A stretch of 64,000 bases of DNA from Aselliscus stoliczkanus. Lineage: Eukaryota > Chordata > Mammalia > Chiroptera > Hipposideridae. Positions 33,922 to 46,385 of the stretch are shown here, in pieces. The stretch spans positions 70,494,559 to 70,558,558 of the forward strand of contig CM066739.1 of NCBI GenBank assembly GCA_033961575.1, in the 5' to 3' direction. The position numbers and the translations under genes are program-made. The notes below the pieces were generated by a model. That model did no database searches and was not told the origin of the DNA. It saw only the letters and a program-made list of their open reading frames with translations. Position 1 is the stretch's first letter, and every line of letters starts with the position of its first letter.

Positions 33922-35899
33922 TTATGGGCATACATTTAAATAGTAATTTCATTACCTGAAAAATACCAAAGAATCTTATACTTTCATACAACTTGCTCAA
34001 CGCTACTCTTCTCTCTACTTTTCTGCCTTGCTGTAGGTGAAGAGAACTGTGGGAAAGTTGAAGATAAGCCTTTATGGCATGTCCATCATGGCTATGGTTG
34101 GGGGAAGGAAATGAGCAAAGACATATGAGTAGAATCCTATTGGTCATTATCTCTTTTGTTGAACAGCTCCATTTCCAACTCTCTTGCCTATGGACAGTTG
34201 TGGGGAATGATGTTGAAGGCTGCATGTTGCATAACTCTATTTGCAAGATGACTTTGCAAACTAGCTTCTAATTGGGTCCTGAAAAGGGGGGCATTAATGG
34301 AAAACTGGAAGATGGGAAGAAGAGAAAATGTTCCCCATCCCACCTCCACCTCCCCACCCCCACCGGCTTCTGGTGGTGCTCAGACAACAGCTGCAGTAGT
34401 CTTGCGAGTGTAGCTTTTCAGCAGGATGTAGATTCCTGGATTCTTCTTCAGCTGTAATTGCATAGTTTGAACTAACAACAGCACATCAGTACCTCTGTTC
34501 ACAACAGATTACCGGTTAGAAGCAATGATAGCATCCTGCTTTTTAAGTGACCCTTTCTCTTTTTGCTCTTCCATCTCCTCAAACACCTTTATAATCAACT
34601 TATTTCACTAAATCATTTTCTGTTTGGCACTTTATTTGAGTGAGTATTATTTTCTGACTAGTCTAACACACCCTCAAAGATGGAATCTGGGATTTATTAT
34701 TGACTGGATTGTGTTCAAACATGAGATAACCTCAAATGATAAAGGGAAGTGAAATACTCAGAATCTGTGGCTTATAGTGGCCTGGGACAAATAGTCTCTT
34801 AAAGGAAAGAGTTCAAGAGACCAGTTGTATGCTGCGAGTAGAAGTAATGATTACAAGGATTCTAAGGTTTGTTGGCAGCTTCTGACTTCACTCGAGAGTT
34901 ACAGAAAAAAATAAAAAGCTCAATATTTTAAACTCTCAGCTCCATGCTTAGTCAGACAACCAGAAATCTCATACCGATGGCTCAGAAAGAATCTCTTATC
35001 TATTGTAGTCCATCAACTTGGGACTGATGTATTCAACAATCAGATCCAAAATTTGTTCCTGTGGGCTGTAGAATTGCAATGTAATTAATATTCACCTCTC
35101 ACCAGGTCTCTTATATATTGATTGGTAAGGAATGAGACCTTGAGAACTTGGAATGGGAATGGGACATTTGAGAGTACTCATATGAGTAAGAAACTTGAAC
35201 CCCTAAAATCACCTTGAGTGTTTTTTGCTTCCAGAAACAGTTCCTCTGCCCCTTTCTGAAGACTCCATATTTCTCTTGTTTGCAAAGCAAGCAATTACCT
35301 TACACGACTCAGTTGCTCTTTCTCCTTCTATCCTTCACACCTATCTTTGCCTCTAGGCTCATAATTAGAAGTAGATCCCAGAATGTTCCAAGGGACTAAC
35401 ATTAAAAGAGTGAAAACATTTTGCCAGCTTATACTGGAAATAAACCTAGAAGGTATATGTGAGAATGGTTTTTCAAGGGTAGCCCAAAGGGGACTGAATA
35501 TAATGGATCCTCTTGTTCAATGGGGATCATGGGATCCGAAATGGCTCAGGCAGAGGCCATACAGCAGGGCTTAATTGCTAGGTATATTTGCGTGGGGGCC
35601 TCAATGACAATCAGTTTCAGCTTTCAGAGATACTTGGCAAAAGCTAATATTTCAAAGTTCTGAAGTATAAAATATATTGGCAGCCTACCTTATAAGTGGT
35701 AAACTCAAGGGCTAGGGAGTGAAGACTGGTTTGAGACTGCACAAAAGAGAATCATGAGGCAGTTCAAAGACCCAGGCCCACCTGAATGAAGGGAAAGTTC
35801 GGTATCCTTGAAGAAGATTCCTGGGACACTGAAATATATAAATGCAATGAACCCTCTTCAGAGCCTTCCCCACAGGGATCTGAATCAGGATGAGTGTGG
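33922..35899. other. Non-coding stretch; ERVL gag-side sequence possible in its last part
   Basis: No gene recognised. From about 35400 the sequence may be decayed ERVL gag-side sequence, since it leads directly into the recognisable protease-region remnant. This is a weak inference from position. Confidence 0.35.
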
Positions 35900-37990
35900 A
35901 CTGAGAAAAGGGAAATACCCAGACCTTTACAACATCAGAAACCAATGGCTCTGAATTGCTAATCCCTAGTGCCATCAAGTACCATTGTGCTCCAAGTAAA
36001 AGTGTATGAAGTTTTGGTCTGATGACATGTCACTGTGCGTCCTTTAGGTCCATGGACTTGTGCTATTGTGATTTTCATAGTTCTCCAATACACAGTGAAA
36101 TGAATGACATTTTCTGACAATAGGTAGGATCCCTACCATGAATTTGTGAACTGTGGATTGAGGGATATTGTTGTGGACAGGAACACGTGGAAGCTCTTGA
36201 AACTTGCCACCCCTACGAAAATATAAAAGCAGTATCTCATCCATGGGAGAATCACAGAGATGAATGTCACTGTCAGAAATTTTTTAAATGTAGCTGATTC
36301 TTGTTGCCAACCTAATTAACATTGCCTTATGTGCAATAGGCAGATGGATCTTGCGGAATTTGGGGTTTGGTCAATGTAATCAGGTGATCATAATTCCAAT
36401 TTTGAATACAAGATGTGGAGCAAATCAATATAGCTTTTGGAACATGGGGTATAGTTATTGATCTGGCGGTATCTTTTCTGTACTAATAAGGAATATTTTG
36501 CTCTTGCATGGCAAGGACAGAAAGATGTACACCTTCACTGAGAACTTTGCTTACTCTCATAATTGTGTCTGTATGGACCTTGATTTTCTCAATATTCTAT
36601 GGAACACCATGAGGGTATTCATTATTTAGATCATAGCAAGCTGATTGATTCTGGTAATGAGGAAGAGGCAACACCTTAGCGCAGCGATTCATGAAGTGTG
36701 GTCCCTGGACCAGTAGCATCGGCACCACCTGGGAACATGTGAAACATTCTCCAGCCTCAGCCCCACCCAAAACCTAGTAAAATCAGAAATTTTGATGGAT
36801 AAATCTGTGTTTCAGCAAGCCCTCAAGATAGTTCCAATGAGCACTAAAGTTTGAGAATCACTGCCTTTCAAAGTCATATGTATGTGTGAGAAGGTGGGAG
36901 ATAAGCTTCACAAAAATTCAAGAGCATGGCACTTCGGTGGAATTGTGGGAGTCTAACCACCTGGGGTATGGCCTCCAAAATAATAAGACAAGTTGCTGAA
37001 CCTTGCACTACTCACCACTGTGAAAGAGTCACAATGCTTTGTGTTTCTCTTTGCATTGTTGAGATAAATAATACCACTTTTCAGGGTTCTGCTTTGAGTA
37101 CTCACTAGGTAACTTGCAAGGCTACCAAAATAGTGGAGCCCAGGGCTCTGCCATTTGGGTTTTCTGGCCAGCAGATTCAGGGATCATCCCAGTGTCTATC
37201 ACAGATTGGGATGCTCTGTGGTTTCTGACACACTCTAATAGGGACTTCTAGAGCATAGCAGGGCTTGGGGGAAAACTATGCCTTCTTCTACAAACAACCA
37301 CTTTCTCTTTAGAAATAGTTTCAGGTTTGGGCTTTTGGGCCCTGCAAAAAAACCAGTGCTTGATCATCAGATATCTGAACTGCCTGTTATAAACAGGGTA
37401 TTGCCTGATCCTCCGAGCCCTAAACAGAGGCACTGGCAGCAGTATCACTAAGCGGAAGCAGGATATACGAGATCAGACTTCATCAGATCCTGATACTACA
37501 TGTAGGATGCATGATCAGTGGCTCAGACCTCCATAACTCCCACTTCTGCTTTGTTGCTGTCATCCTTCAATCCACACCTAGCATCTCATGGGTGGTTTGG
37601 AGAAAGCCATGGCCTCTTCTGTAAACAAGTGCTGTCCTTTTGACAAATAGCTCCTGACTTGCTGCTTTTGATCAATTAGTAGAAGAGAAACTGAGACCTG
37701 GTTTATGGATAGTTCTGCATGAAGCCTTGGTCAGACATTGGTAGTCAGGACCAAGGAGAAACCCATTCCCTACTGGTTTCGGAGGCACATCAGACAGCAG
37801 CAGCAGTGGAAAAACCAGGTCCTCAGTGGTGCCTGGATTCTCACTCAGTGGTGGCAGAGCAGTCATAACTGCAGAAGTGTCAGAGCCTTTTGTAGCACCA
37901 CTGAGAAAGTGTGTGAACCCCTCCGTGGGAGCACAGGCTCCTGGGTTGCTGTCAGCTGCACTAGTGGCAGGAGCTGATAGCAGCTTTCAA
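35900..37990 (+). pseudogene. Decayed ERVL endogenous retrovirus pro-pol remnant
   Basis: An ancient class III (ERVL) provirus remnant in sense orientation. Regions appear in order: protease (about 35930-36110), RT N-terminal and palm (about 36170-36670), RT thumb/connection (about 36890-37350) and the RT-RNase H boundary and RNase H start (about 37370-37720). The nucleotide pattern is recognisable but there are many stops, frameshifts and indels. The protease active-site Asp codon is replaced, and the RT catalytic motif near 36630 has lost an Asp. A MER5A element is inserted after the RT palm. No flanking paired LTRs are recognised. Non-functional. Confidence 0.78.
36682..36863 (-). mobile_element. 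MER5A-like hAT-Charlie element inside the ERVL
   Basis: Complete ends: CAGCGATTCATGAAGTGTGG at the left, TTTGAGAATCACTG at the right. CAGCCTCAGCCCCACCC is inside. The 8-bp flanks match only partly. It splits the RT region, so it inserted after the ERVL. Confidence 0.82.
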
Positions 37991-39683
37991 CTCCTCAGTC
38001 AACCCCTCTCCCTTTTACTCTTCTTACAGCCCTTTTTACGTCATTGTAACCAACTCCCTACGCCCTCTTTGTTTGAAATCTCTAGAGTGCTTTCTGTTTT
38101 CCTGAATGGACATCAGCATACTTACTGATATCCTTTCATCTAATTCATACAGCAATACTGAGAAAGACATTATATAGCTTAATCATGTCTTTTTACAACA
38201 AGACTCAGATATATTAAGTAACTTGTGCCAAAGTAGAGAAAGTAGTAAGAAAATCCATGATGAAACACTAGTCCAAAGCTAGCTCTTTTATAGTTTTGTA
38301 GAGAGTTTGAAGCCACAATGGTGAATGTTCTTTGTGGCCTGTAATACCTGGGGAGGAGGAGCTGCTGATGGTATTGTAATAGTTTTCTTGTCATTGTGTG
38401 CTAGGTAAAGCACGCTCCTTAAGCCTTTGTTACCAGCCCTTTTAAATATACCTAAAAATGTTGCCTTGCAGAGAAACAACGAGGTTTTATTATTTACTAA
38501 TGCCTATGAGGCAATGTGAAGAATTATGCCCTTGAGCTTGTCATATGGGAGACTCTTAGCCCTAGACCCCCAAACTTGGTTTTATAGCGAAGAGCAGGCT
38601 TCTTCCAACTCACACTTTATATTCTTTATATGTGTGGTTCCAAGACTGAGGAATGGGGAGAATTACAGGTGACCTTAAACTCCTGAGATATTTATTCTAA
38701 GAGTAAATATAAGGAAATATATAAGGAAGAGTGGGTCAGACAGTAAATAGATTCTGTTTTTCCTTTTCTCCTACTTTCATAAACAGTACTAAGCAAGATG
38801 ATGGTTTCTGTGATTACACAGTTGATGCTAAATACATGTTGACTACATGTTAGCATTTCAGTTCTGGAAAATGTCTAGTATTCCTGATGAGCAACTTTAT
38901 TTTTGGGGGGGTGTGCGGGCGGGGGGAAGACCTGCGAAGAAGTTGGGTTCCACAGAACTCATGTTGTTCCACCTACACTAGGGGCTGCCTAGCACTCATT
39001 ACAACACTGATATTCATGTTATTCTCTCTCTGAGAAGGCTCAGGCTCTACTATCATAGAAAGATATATTCATAAAAAGTCCCGGAAGTTGGTAGGCAACG
39101 TAGATTTCTATCGTTTCTCTGTTAAAACCAGGAAGAGCGATCTTTCCTTGAGTTCAAAGCTGGCAAGGATTCAGTATCTAAGCACATGCTCTGAAATAGC
39201 TCCTCTATAAAGAGGATGATATTGACAGCATACATATCTGTTGGCTATAATTCTTCCAGAGTGTTAACAGCATGTCTGGGTAATGGCACTATGGGTATCT
39301 TCATTCCCTAGGAATTTCCAGTAAATATTCATTAGGTATAAAATGAGTCTCAAAAAAAAATTTAAGAAAATAAAAGCTTTCAGAGCAAAAGGTATTCACA
39401 AACTAACAAAGCTTAGAACATTCCTCATCTGTCTGGTGGGTCCTGGTCATCCCTTCAGAGACAGTAATATTTCAGGTGCTGAGCAATAAATAAAACATGA
39501 TGTTCTCTTTCAGAATTGTAGAAAAATGAACTAATACAGGCTATTGTGTATTTGGTCTTTGATTTTTCTTAGATCTTTGGGACTTGCTACTATTTATCTG
39601 CTGCTAGCAAGGACAAAAGGAATGGCTAACAGACAAAAATACTAAAGTAAAAACTTGAATTTTCATTCCTCCAAATACTATAT
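37991..39683. other. Non-coding stretch, nothing recognised
   Basis: No gene or repeat recognised apart from the G-rich run at 38905-38926. Confidence 0.4.
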
Positions 39684-40042
39684 TGTGTTTGCCTGTTTGG
39701 ACTGTCATAATCAAATACCACAAACTAGGTGGTTTAAGCAACAGAAATTTATTTTCTCACAATTCTGGAGTCCAAGGTCAAGGCTCCAACAGGGTTTGGT
39801 TTCTGAAAAGAGCTGTCTTCCTGGCTTCCTGGTAGATGGCTGCTGTGTCCTCACCTGGCCTTTCCTCTGAGCTTCCTGGTGCCTCTTCTTATGAGAACTC
39901 CAATCCTATTGGATCAGAACTCCACTCTTATGACCTCACTTGACCTTAGTGACTTCCTTAGAGCCTCCATCTCCAAATACAGCCACACTGGGAGTTAGGG
40001 TTTCAGCATATGGATTTTGACGGTACATAAACATTCAACCCA
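39684..40042 (-). mobile_element. LTR-type relic (MaLR-like), antisense
   Basis: AATACCACAAACTAGGTGGTTTAAGCAACAGAAATTTATTTTCTCACAATTCTGGAG, CTGTGTCCTCACCTGGCC and CTCCATCTCCAAATACAGCCACACTGGG are the reverse of a MaLR-type LTR 3' to 5' order. The 71-codon frame here is incidental. Confidence 0.75.
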
Positions 40043-40384
40043 TCCTGTGTATCTACTATCAGTCCTATAGAGTGGTCAAGATGTACACACAGAATGCAAG
40101 TTTATTTTCTGAGAGTAAAATTTTGTTCTACCATAAATGACATCCTTGTCTATATCACTGTGTCATGATGTTCTGAGACAAAGGCCATCTTTTCCAGGGT
40201 TTGGCTCTCCTGAGCTGGCAGAGTAAATTTCAAATTCCTTGGTGGTTATGACCAATAACGTTATGGCTTTTTGAAGGTGCTCAGAGCACTAAAAAAAGTA
40301 TGTTTGTCCTAATATTCATTTCACATGTTCCTTAGAAGTTCATCCAAAGTCTGTATCTTTCCCATTTTTCTTATGGAAGTGGCA

Positions 40385-40560
40385 AAGTGTTGACTTTGGA
40401 GTCTAATTGATTTGTTCCAAATAAATTTATCCAACATAAAATTGGATAAATTATTTAATAGTTCTGTGCCTTATGGGCAGAACAGGGCTAATAATAGTCC
40501 CACACAGGGTTGTGAGGAATAACATAATCCATGTTTAACCCTTACTAAAGGACCTGGCTC
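40385..40560 (+). repeat. MIR SINE
   Basis: GACTTTGGAGTCTAATTGATTTG, ATTATTTAATAGTTCTGTGCC, GGGCTAATAATAG, CCCACACAGGGTTGTGAGGAATAA and AAAGGACCTGGC follow the MIR order. Confidence 0.75.
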
Positions 40561-41247
40561 TCTTTTCACTAACAGAAAGGGTACAGGCATAATTGAAACC
40601 ACTTACATTCAATTAAAATATATATTTTTTTTAAATAAGAAAGCGTAAAAAGTGGTATAGGGATTAGTAAAGCCAAATTGCAAATTCATATTCTGATGCT
40701 CTATGACTGAATTCTGCTCAGCTGCTTTTCCCATCCGTGGGTATTTCAAATTTAAAGAGATCTATATCTATTCCTAAATCACCTAGCTTTGACCTCTTTT
40801 TTTCTTGTCCCAGTAACATTTTTGATGTGTATTTTATATATAATATAATATAAGATTAAAGTTTACTGGGGTGACAATTGTTAGTAAAGTTGCATAGGTT
40901 TCAGGTATACAATTCTGTAATACATCATCTGTATATCACATTGTGTGTTCACCACCCAGAGTCAGTTCTCCTTCCATCACCATATATTTGACCCCATTTA
41001 CCCTCATCTACTACCCCCCACCCCCCCTTACCCTCTGGCAACCATTAAACTGTTGTCTGTATCTATAAGTTTTTTGTTTCTTCATTTATTTGTCTTATTC
41101 CTTTCTTGTTTTCAGTTTTATATCACACATATCAGTGAAACCATATGGTTCTCGACTTTTTCTGTCTGACTTATTTCACTTAGCATAATAATATCGAGGT
41201 CCATCCATGTTGTCGTAAATGGCACTATTTCATCTTTTCTTATGGCA

Positions 41248-41573
41248 GGTTGGTACAGCCACTATGGAAGGCAGTGTGGAGGTTTCTCAAAAAATTAAGA
41301 ACAGGGGCTGACCGAGTAGCGCGGTGGTTAAGTGCTGGCTTGGGAAGCCAGCGGCCCCGGTTCGGGCCCCACATATGAGGGCCAGTAACACTGCCCTCAA
41401 AAAAAAAAAATTAAGAACAGAATTACCAGCAATCCCTCTCTTGGGTATATACCCTAAAAATCTGAAAACATTGATCTGTAAAGATATATGTGCTCTGATT
41501 TTCATTGTGGCTTTATTTATGGTGGCCAAGACATGGAAACAATCAAAGTGTCCTTCGACAGATGATTGGATGA
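41248..41573 (+). mobile_element. Inverted 5' segment of the twin-primed L1
   Basis: Sense-oriented L1 ORF2 C-terminal region, interrupted by a SINE at 41305-41410. The frame at 41324-41581 begins in the SINE and continues into it by chance. Confidence 0.88.
41291..41420 (+). mobile_element. Short tRNA-derived SINE nested in the inverted L1
   Basis: The element is at 41305-41410: GGGCTGACCGAGTAGCGCGG, TGGTTAAGTGCTGGCTTGGG, CCCCGGTTCGGGCCCC, ATATGAGGGCCAGTAACAC, A-tail. The 14-bp sequence AAAATTAAGAACAG flanks it at 41291-41304 and 41407-41420. It postdates the L1. Confidence 0.93.
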
Positions 41574-41584
41574 AGCTTTGACCT

Positions 41585-43369
41585 TTTACCCAGACCTTTG
41601 ACTGCACAGGCCAAGAAGTAAGAAGGTCAAAATATTGTCAGCTTATTTGGGACTGAATTCAGTGTCCACCAGGACACCATTACCCTCCCCTCTTCATAGG
41701 GTTTCCTATTATACATGAAGTCACAACCTTCATCGCACTCACCACTGATTTTTAGGACACGTCAAGTCTCTCTCACTAAATAATCAGATTCCACTGCCAG
41801 TGTGTTGCTGCTTTTGAGCTGCTGGTCTGCCCCAGCCTGGTACAACAGCAGTGTTATCAGTTTTGACATTTTATCCTCAACAAATTGATTCTGGTCTCCA
41901 CTAGTAAAATTAAAAAATCATAGCTACTAAAATAGTGTCCAGCCAAACTGCCTTCTGTCAAGCACCTTGAATTTCAGCTTTGCTCCAGAGGGAAAGGCAA
42001 GGTTTAATTAGCGCTAATAGCATGCTCTTATGGCCCCATCCCACCTCACCCCCAGGTAGGTGTCAATGTATTCCACATTCTACTAATAAGCAATGAGTAT
42101 GTAGGCTGTGCAGCTGCATTTAGGGAGTCAGCAGTTTAACCCAGATGTCTCTTCTGAAGCTTTTGGGTCTTGCTTCTGGGAAAAGACTTGGAGCAGGCTA
42201 ACTTTTGAAGCTGTTTTGACAATGACCTTGTTTCTGACTCTTCGCTCAGATCTCTCCAGGGAATATTTTGTTCTAGGACATCATGCTCAAGCCCATGGTG
42301 GGTACTCCAGAAAAAAAAAAAAAAGATTTTCAAATAAGAGTTCTCAATTTCCCAGAATAAAATAATGGCTAAAGATGAGTAAATAAAGCAAAACTTTTCA
42401 AAGGGGAAATTATATTCTTTCTAACATTGTGATATAGCTATGCTAAAAATCTCTCGTTAGCCCACCTTCATCCCCATCCCACTTCCCTAATGTTAAATCT
42501 ATTAGAGAAGAATTCAGATCTGGTTGATGTTAAATCAGTGAACTCAACGCCATCTGGGGGCTTCCGTGAACTTGGGTTCACCTCACAACTCGCTTCTGTG
42601 TATTACTATTACAGGGCTGCTTTATGTCCAGCACATCTCTTTAGGCCGATAAATCTCTTTTGAGTGCGTATTAATAACCACTAAATATACTGGTAAGTGT
42701 GGGGGATAGAGCTAATAAGATGAATATGCACAGTTTCTTCTTTTAAGGAGCTCATGTCAGAGGAAGGCAAATGGTTACATTAAGAAGCAATCATGAGGCT
42801 GTGAGGCCCATGTCATCATAGGGGTCTGAACATGGTAGAGGGAGAGTAAAATGGAGGAATTGGTTTGCAAGCCAGTGAAGGGTTAGATGGTAATCAGGGA
42901 AGGCTCACTAGTGGAGGTAAGAGGCCTTGCACAGGGTTTTTTAAGGTTGAACAGGAGTTTCCTTGGTAGAAATGGTGAAAGTGTTCTGGGAAGGGAGAAT
43001 AAAAAGGAACAGAATGAATTTGAGGGAGAAGGAACAGTACATGTCCAGATGTTTGGAAAGGCATAAGGCAGTGTCCTACTAAAAATATAGGCAAATTTGT
43101 TTCTCCAGACAAACTGTAAAATGGATTTCAGCTTCTACTCAGGAATTTAATGAGAAGAGAAAAATCCATTCAGATCGCAGACATTTAGTGAGTGAGAAGA
43201 CCATAGAGAGCTTCCAGACAGCTCTGTTCAGGGGACTGGGGAGACCTGGGTTCCAAGAAGGAGCCCCACGAAACACTGGTGGTGTCATGGGGAGGGGTGG
43301 GAACAAGTAGGCCAAAGAGCCAGGCTCTGCCCCTTACTTCAACCAGAGAAGAGTCTCCGTAGCCCTGAT
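41585..43369. other. Mostly unrecognised non-coding stretch
   Basis: No gene recognised. Around 42880-43070 the wording (AGGGAAGGCTCACTAGTGG, TTAAGGTTGAACAGGAGTTTCC, GTGTTCTGGGAAGGGAG) resembles a widespread old mammalian repeat that I cannot name. Confidence 0.4.
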
Positions 43370-43510
43370 GTTGGCTCCTGGTTTTATGAATGAAGCAACT
43401 GGAGCTCAGAAAGGTTTAGTGATTCACTCAAGACCACCTAGCTAATTTATCACAGAGATGAACCAGAAAACCACGTTCCTGACTTCTAGTTCGGTTCTTT
43501 CCTTAAATCA
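43370..43510 (+). repeat. MIR SINE
   Basis: TGAATGAAGCAACTGGAGCTCAGAAAGG, then AGTGATTCACTCAAGACCACCTAGCTAA: MIR core. Confidence 0.75.
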
Positions 43511-44507
43511 TAGTATACCACCTCCTCCATATTCAAGTCATCAATGAATTAAAATTTGTGTAACAATAGGGGTTTTCAAATGAAAAAAAAATGACTGGAG
43601 CGTAATATTTATAGGCTGTCAATACATTTTCAGCGGATACATTTCCATGGTAGCCGTCGTAGGGAGCACTGCTCTTCTTCCATCCAGTAGGTCAGAGAAA
43701 TGCCCATGATGCAATGCTTTTGCATAGATGTAGGGAGGTGCCAAAGATTAACTTTTTTGCTGGTATCGTTGCTAAATTACCACACACTGTCGTAGTACTA
43801 TGACCACTGTCACTTCTTTTTCATTGGCATTCTTCCTATACCTTAAATTCTGGCTGCCTTTTGGGACACCAAGAACCATTTTTTACTTTAGATCCTTTCA
43901 GCAGTCTTGGTTATCTAACTCATTATTGATAGGGGAGAAGTGATTGGGAGAAATAGATAAGAATTCATGAAGATGCTTCTATTAATATTCTAGAAGTGTG
44001 CTTTCTTCTGAAACATAGTCTCTGTTATGTTTTTACTCAATGTTTCCATAAAAACATCATTTGGGGGAAATTATACTTAATATTCCTAGGCTGTGCAAAT
44101 TAGTTCAGTGCTAGGCTTTGGATTTTTTTGCTTTTCATTCATTAATTCTTCTGGTTATTCATTTGAGTACCAACTATGAAACAATCTTTGTTCAATGAAA
44201 AGAAACATGAAGTCCTTCCTTTCTAGAGGTTACATTCTATTAAATTAAATGAAAACATTCTTTATTTGGTCAGTTATTCATAATTTCTATGGTTGTTTAG
44301 GGTCTATATAGATGCAGCTCTTAGATATTGATGGTCTATGAGAAATAGTAATAAATGCCTATGTCTTTGTGACCCAAAACTGATAGATAAGTTAAATTGG
44401 TTTAGATACTCCAGGAGCATCATCTCAAGAGGTTTACTTTTCTGCTTGGTCTTAAAGTAAGTGCTAAAATAATGTGCCTTAGGTTGGGTGAACAAGCATT
44501 CCTGTTA
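43511..44507. other. AT-rich non-coding stretch
   Basis: No gene or repeat recognised. Confidence 0.4.
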
Positions 44508-44882
44508 TGGACTGAGTTGTATCACCTCCAAATTCGTATGTTGAAATCCTAACCCCCAGCACCTCAGAAAGTTGACTGTTTTTGGAAATAAAGTTTTTAA
44601 TGAGGTAAGTAAATTAAAATGAGGTCATGAGCATGAGCCCTAATCCAATATGAGTGGTGTCTTTATAAAAGGAGAGTAGGAAAAAGGGCGACCCCACCAA
44701 AGAGTTTACTAGCCAAGATCTTTTGTGTGGACAGAAAAAGAAAAATAACCAAAAAAATTTTTTTAATAAAAAAAAAAAGACTTCTATTGTGTTTAAGTCA
44801 TGCTGCATTTGGGGCTGTATTCATTATAACAAATAGATTACCGTAATTAACACAGACTAGAAGTGAACGTAATTAACACAGA
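44508..44882 (+). mobile_element. MaLR-like LTR relic
   Basis: GTTATGGACTGAGTTGTATCACC, ATTCGTATGTTGAAATCCTAACCCCCAG, AATGAGGTCATGAGCATGAGCCCTAATCCAATATGAGTGG, TCTTTATAAAAGG and the ending TTCTATTGTGTTTAAGTCATGC..GGCTGTATTCATTATAAC. The middle is altered. A 26-bp perfect tandem duplication lies at the far end. Confidence 0.75.
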
Positions 44883-44894
44883 CTAGAAGTGAAC
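44843..44894. repeat. Perfect 26-bp tandem duplication
   Basis: The unit at 44843-44868 (GTAATTAACACAGACTAG..GAAC) is repeated exactly at 44869-44894. Confidence 0.95.
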
Positions 44895-45371
44895 GTTCCA
44901 GATAAGAAAACTAGTTTAGGTAAAATCTATGACTAGTCCTAAACGTCTGTGAAAAGAAGTCATTGTTACCAGGAGAAATAATTTATCTTCATTGACTCCC
45001 TACTGATGTCTTTGCTCAGGTTTTCTCAAACTCTGTAGAGACTTCTGTTACATATAGGTCAGTGATGGTAAAATGAAGATTAACTGTTAAGTATGAGAAT
45101 GGTATAATGGGCTCTCAAAGAACCCTGTTCACCACGCTGTGCTTGTATTTGGCCAGACCTGTCTCCTACGAGCAAGAAGAATGTGATTATTAGTTCTCGA
45201 GTATATTATTTTAAGGTCTTGGAAAAAAGTTGAGAGCAATTGTCCAGCTCTCCATGTGGTCTCCGTGTGCTTTCCTGTCCCATGAAGTGTTTTGTAGGCC
45301 AACATGCTTTCCTGGTGATTTTGACAAATGAGGTCGTTTCAAAACTCTTTTGCACAATAGAATCAACTTTC

Positions 45372-45705
45372 AGGATCATTAATATTAAAGACAAACTGAT
45401 GGTTATCAGAGGGGAGCGGTTTCAGGGACTGAGTGAAAAAGGTGAAGGGATTAAAAGTACAAATTGGTAGTTACAAAATAGTCATGGGGATATAAAGTAC
45501 AGCATAAGGAATAAAGTCAGTAATATTATAATATTACTATGTCAGGTGGATACTAGACTTTTCGGTGATCACTTCATAATGTATATAAATGTCTAACCAC
45601 TACATCTGAAACTAAAATAAAATAATATTGAAACTAATATAAAATAATGTGGAATGTCAACTATAACTAAACATTTTTAAAAAATATATATTGTTCATGT
45701 TAAAT
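45372..45705 (+). mobile_element. L1 3' UTR
   Basis: AAACTGATGGTTATCAGAGGGGAG, GGTGAAGGGATTAAAAGTAC, TCATGGGGATATAAAGTACAGCATAAGG, TACTAGACTTTTCGGTGATCACTTC and ATGTCAACTATAACTAAACA follow the L1 3' UTR. Partly duplicated near the end (AAACTAAAATAAAATAATA repeated in variant form). Confidence 0.82.
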
Positions 45706-46259
45706 AAAGCTCCCCTACCCCCAAAAAAAGACTAGTTCGAGCCAAACCCTCATAAACTATTGTGTGTAAAGCCATTTCATCAAAATCTTCACTTTCTTGA
45801 GTAACTCATTTGCAGAAGATAGACTTTTGATTGTTTATTACTCAAGGGTCATTGATGAGTGTGAGGATAAGTTAAAAAAGAATAGTTTGAGGCAGAGCAA
45901 AGGAGGTAACCTCAGCTAATAGGGTTCCTTTTTATCTTCAAAAATATAAACAATGACCAGGCAACTTTTGCATTGTGAGAAACAAGGAAGGAAAGGTGTT
46001 TGAAAGCAGCAAAATGTTAGGAGGCTCTATCATTAATTCATAATTGTGGCACACATATTTCTAATTGGATAATTCTATTGGAATTCGAAATATACTGAAA
46101 CAAGAATATTAGTGCCTTCTTAATTCCTCAGTAATAATATTGTTCTTGAAACTAATTTTTATTTGATCTAACTTTTAAAATGGTTATTGGTATACCAATA
46201 ACCTCTCAGCTGCTAAACACTCACTAATCATTACAATTACAGTGGCATTGCAATTGCCA
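45706..46259. other. AT-rich non-coding stretch
   Basis: No gene or repeat recognised. Confidence 0.4.
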
Positions 46260-46385
46260 TTGTATAAGCCCAGGCACCAGAAGAGGAGGAGGCTTCTGAT
46301 CCTGGGCTCAGCTGCTAATTACCTTGGGTCATTCATTTTACTTCAAGGCAATCTTGGTTTTTACACCTGAAAAACAGGAGCTTAG
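46260..46385 (+). repeat. MIR SINE
   Basis: GATCCTGGGCTCAGCTGCTAATTACCTTGGGTCATTCATTTTACTTC and TTTTTACACCTGAAAAACAGG: MIR core. Confidence 0.75.

Larger units (their letters stand above)
40785..41584 (-). mobile_element. Twin-primed (5'-inverted) L1 insertion with TSD
   Basis: A minus-strand L1 3' end occupies about 40796-41247 (TATATTTGACCCC.., TTCACTTAGCATAATAATATCG, TTTCATCTTTTCTTATGGCA). At 41248 it switches to plus-strand L1 (GGTTGGTACAGCCACTATGG.., CAATCCCTCTCTTGGGTATATACCC, GGTGGCCAAGACATGGAAACAATC) up to 41573. The two parts are near-adjacent pieces of L1 ORF2 with a short stretch lost at the junction, the standard 5'-inversion product. An 11-bp duplication AGCTTTGACCT flanks all of it at 40785-40795 and 41574-41584. 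The left copy is followed by a T-rich run, as expected for the tail side. Confidence 0.88.

Noticed and set aside
33701..34246. 181-codon minus-strand frame, the longest in the window
   Set aside because: It runs through a plus-strand SINE and its A-tail, and has no domain.
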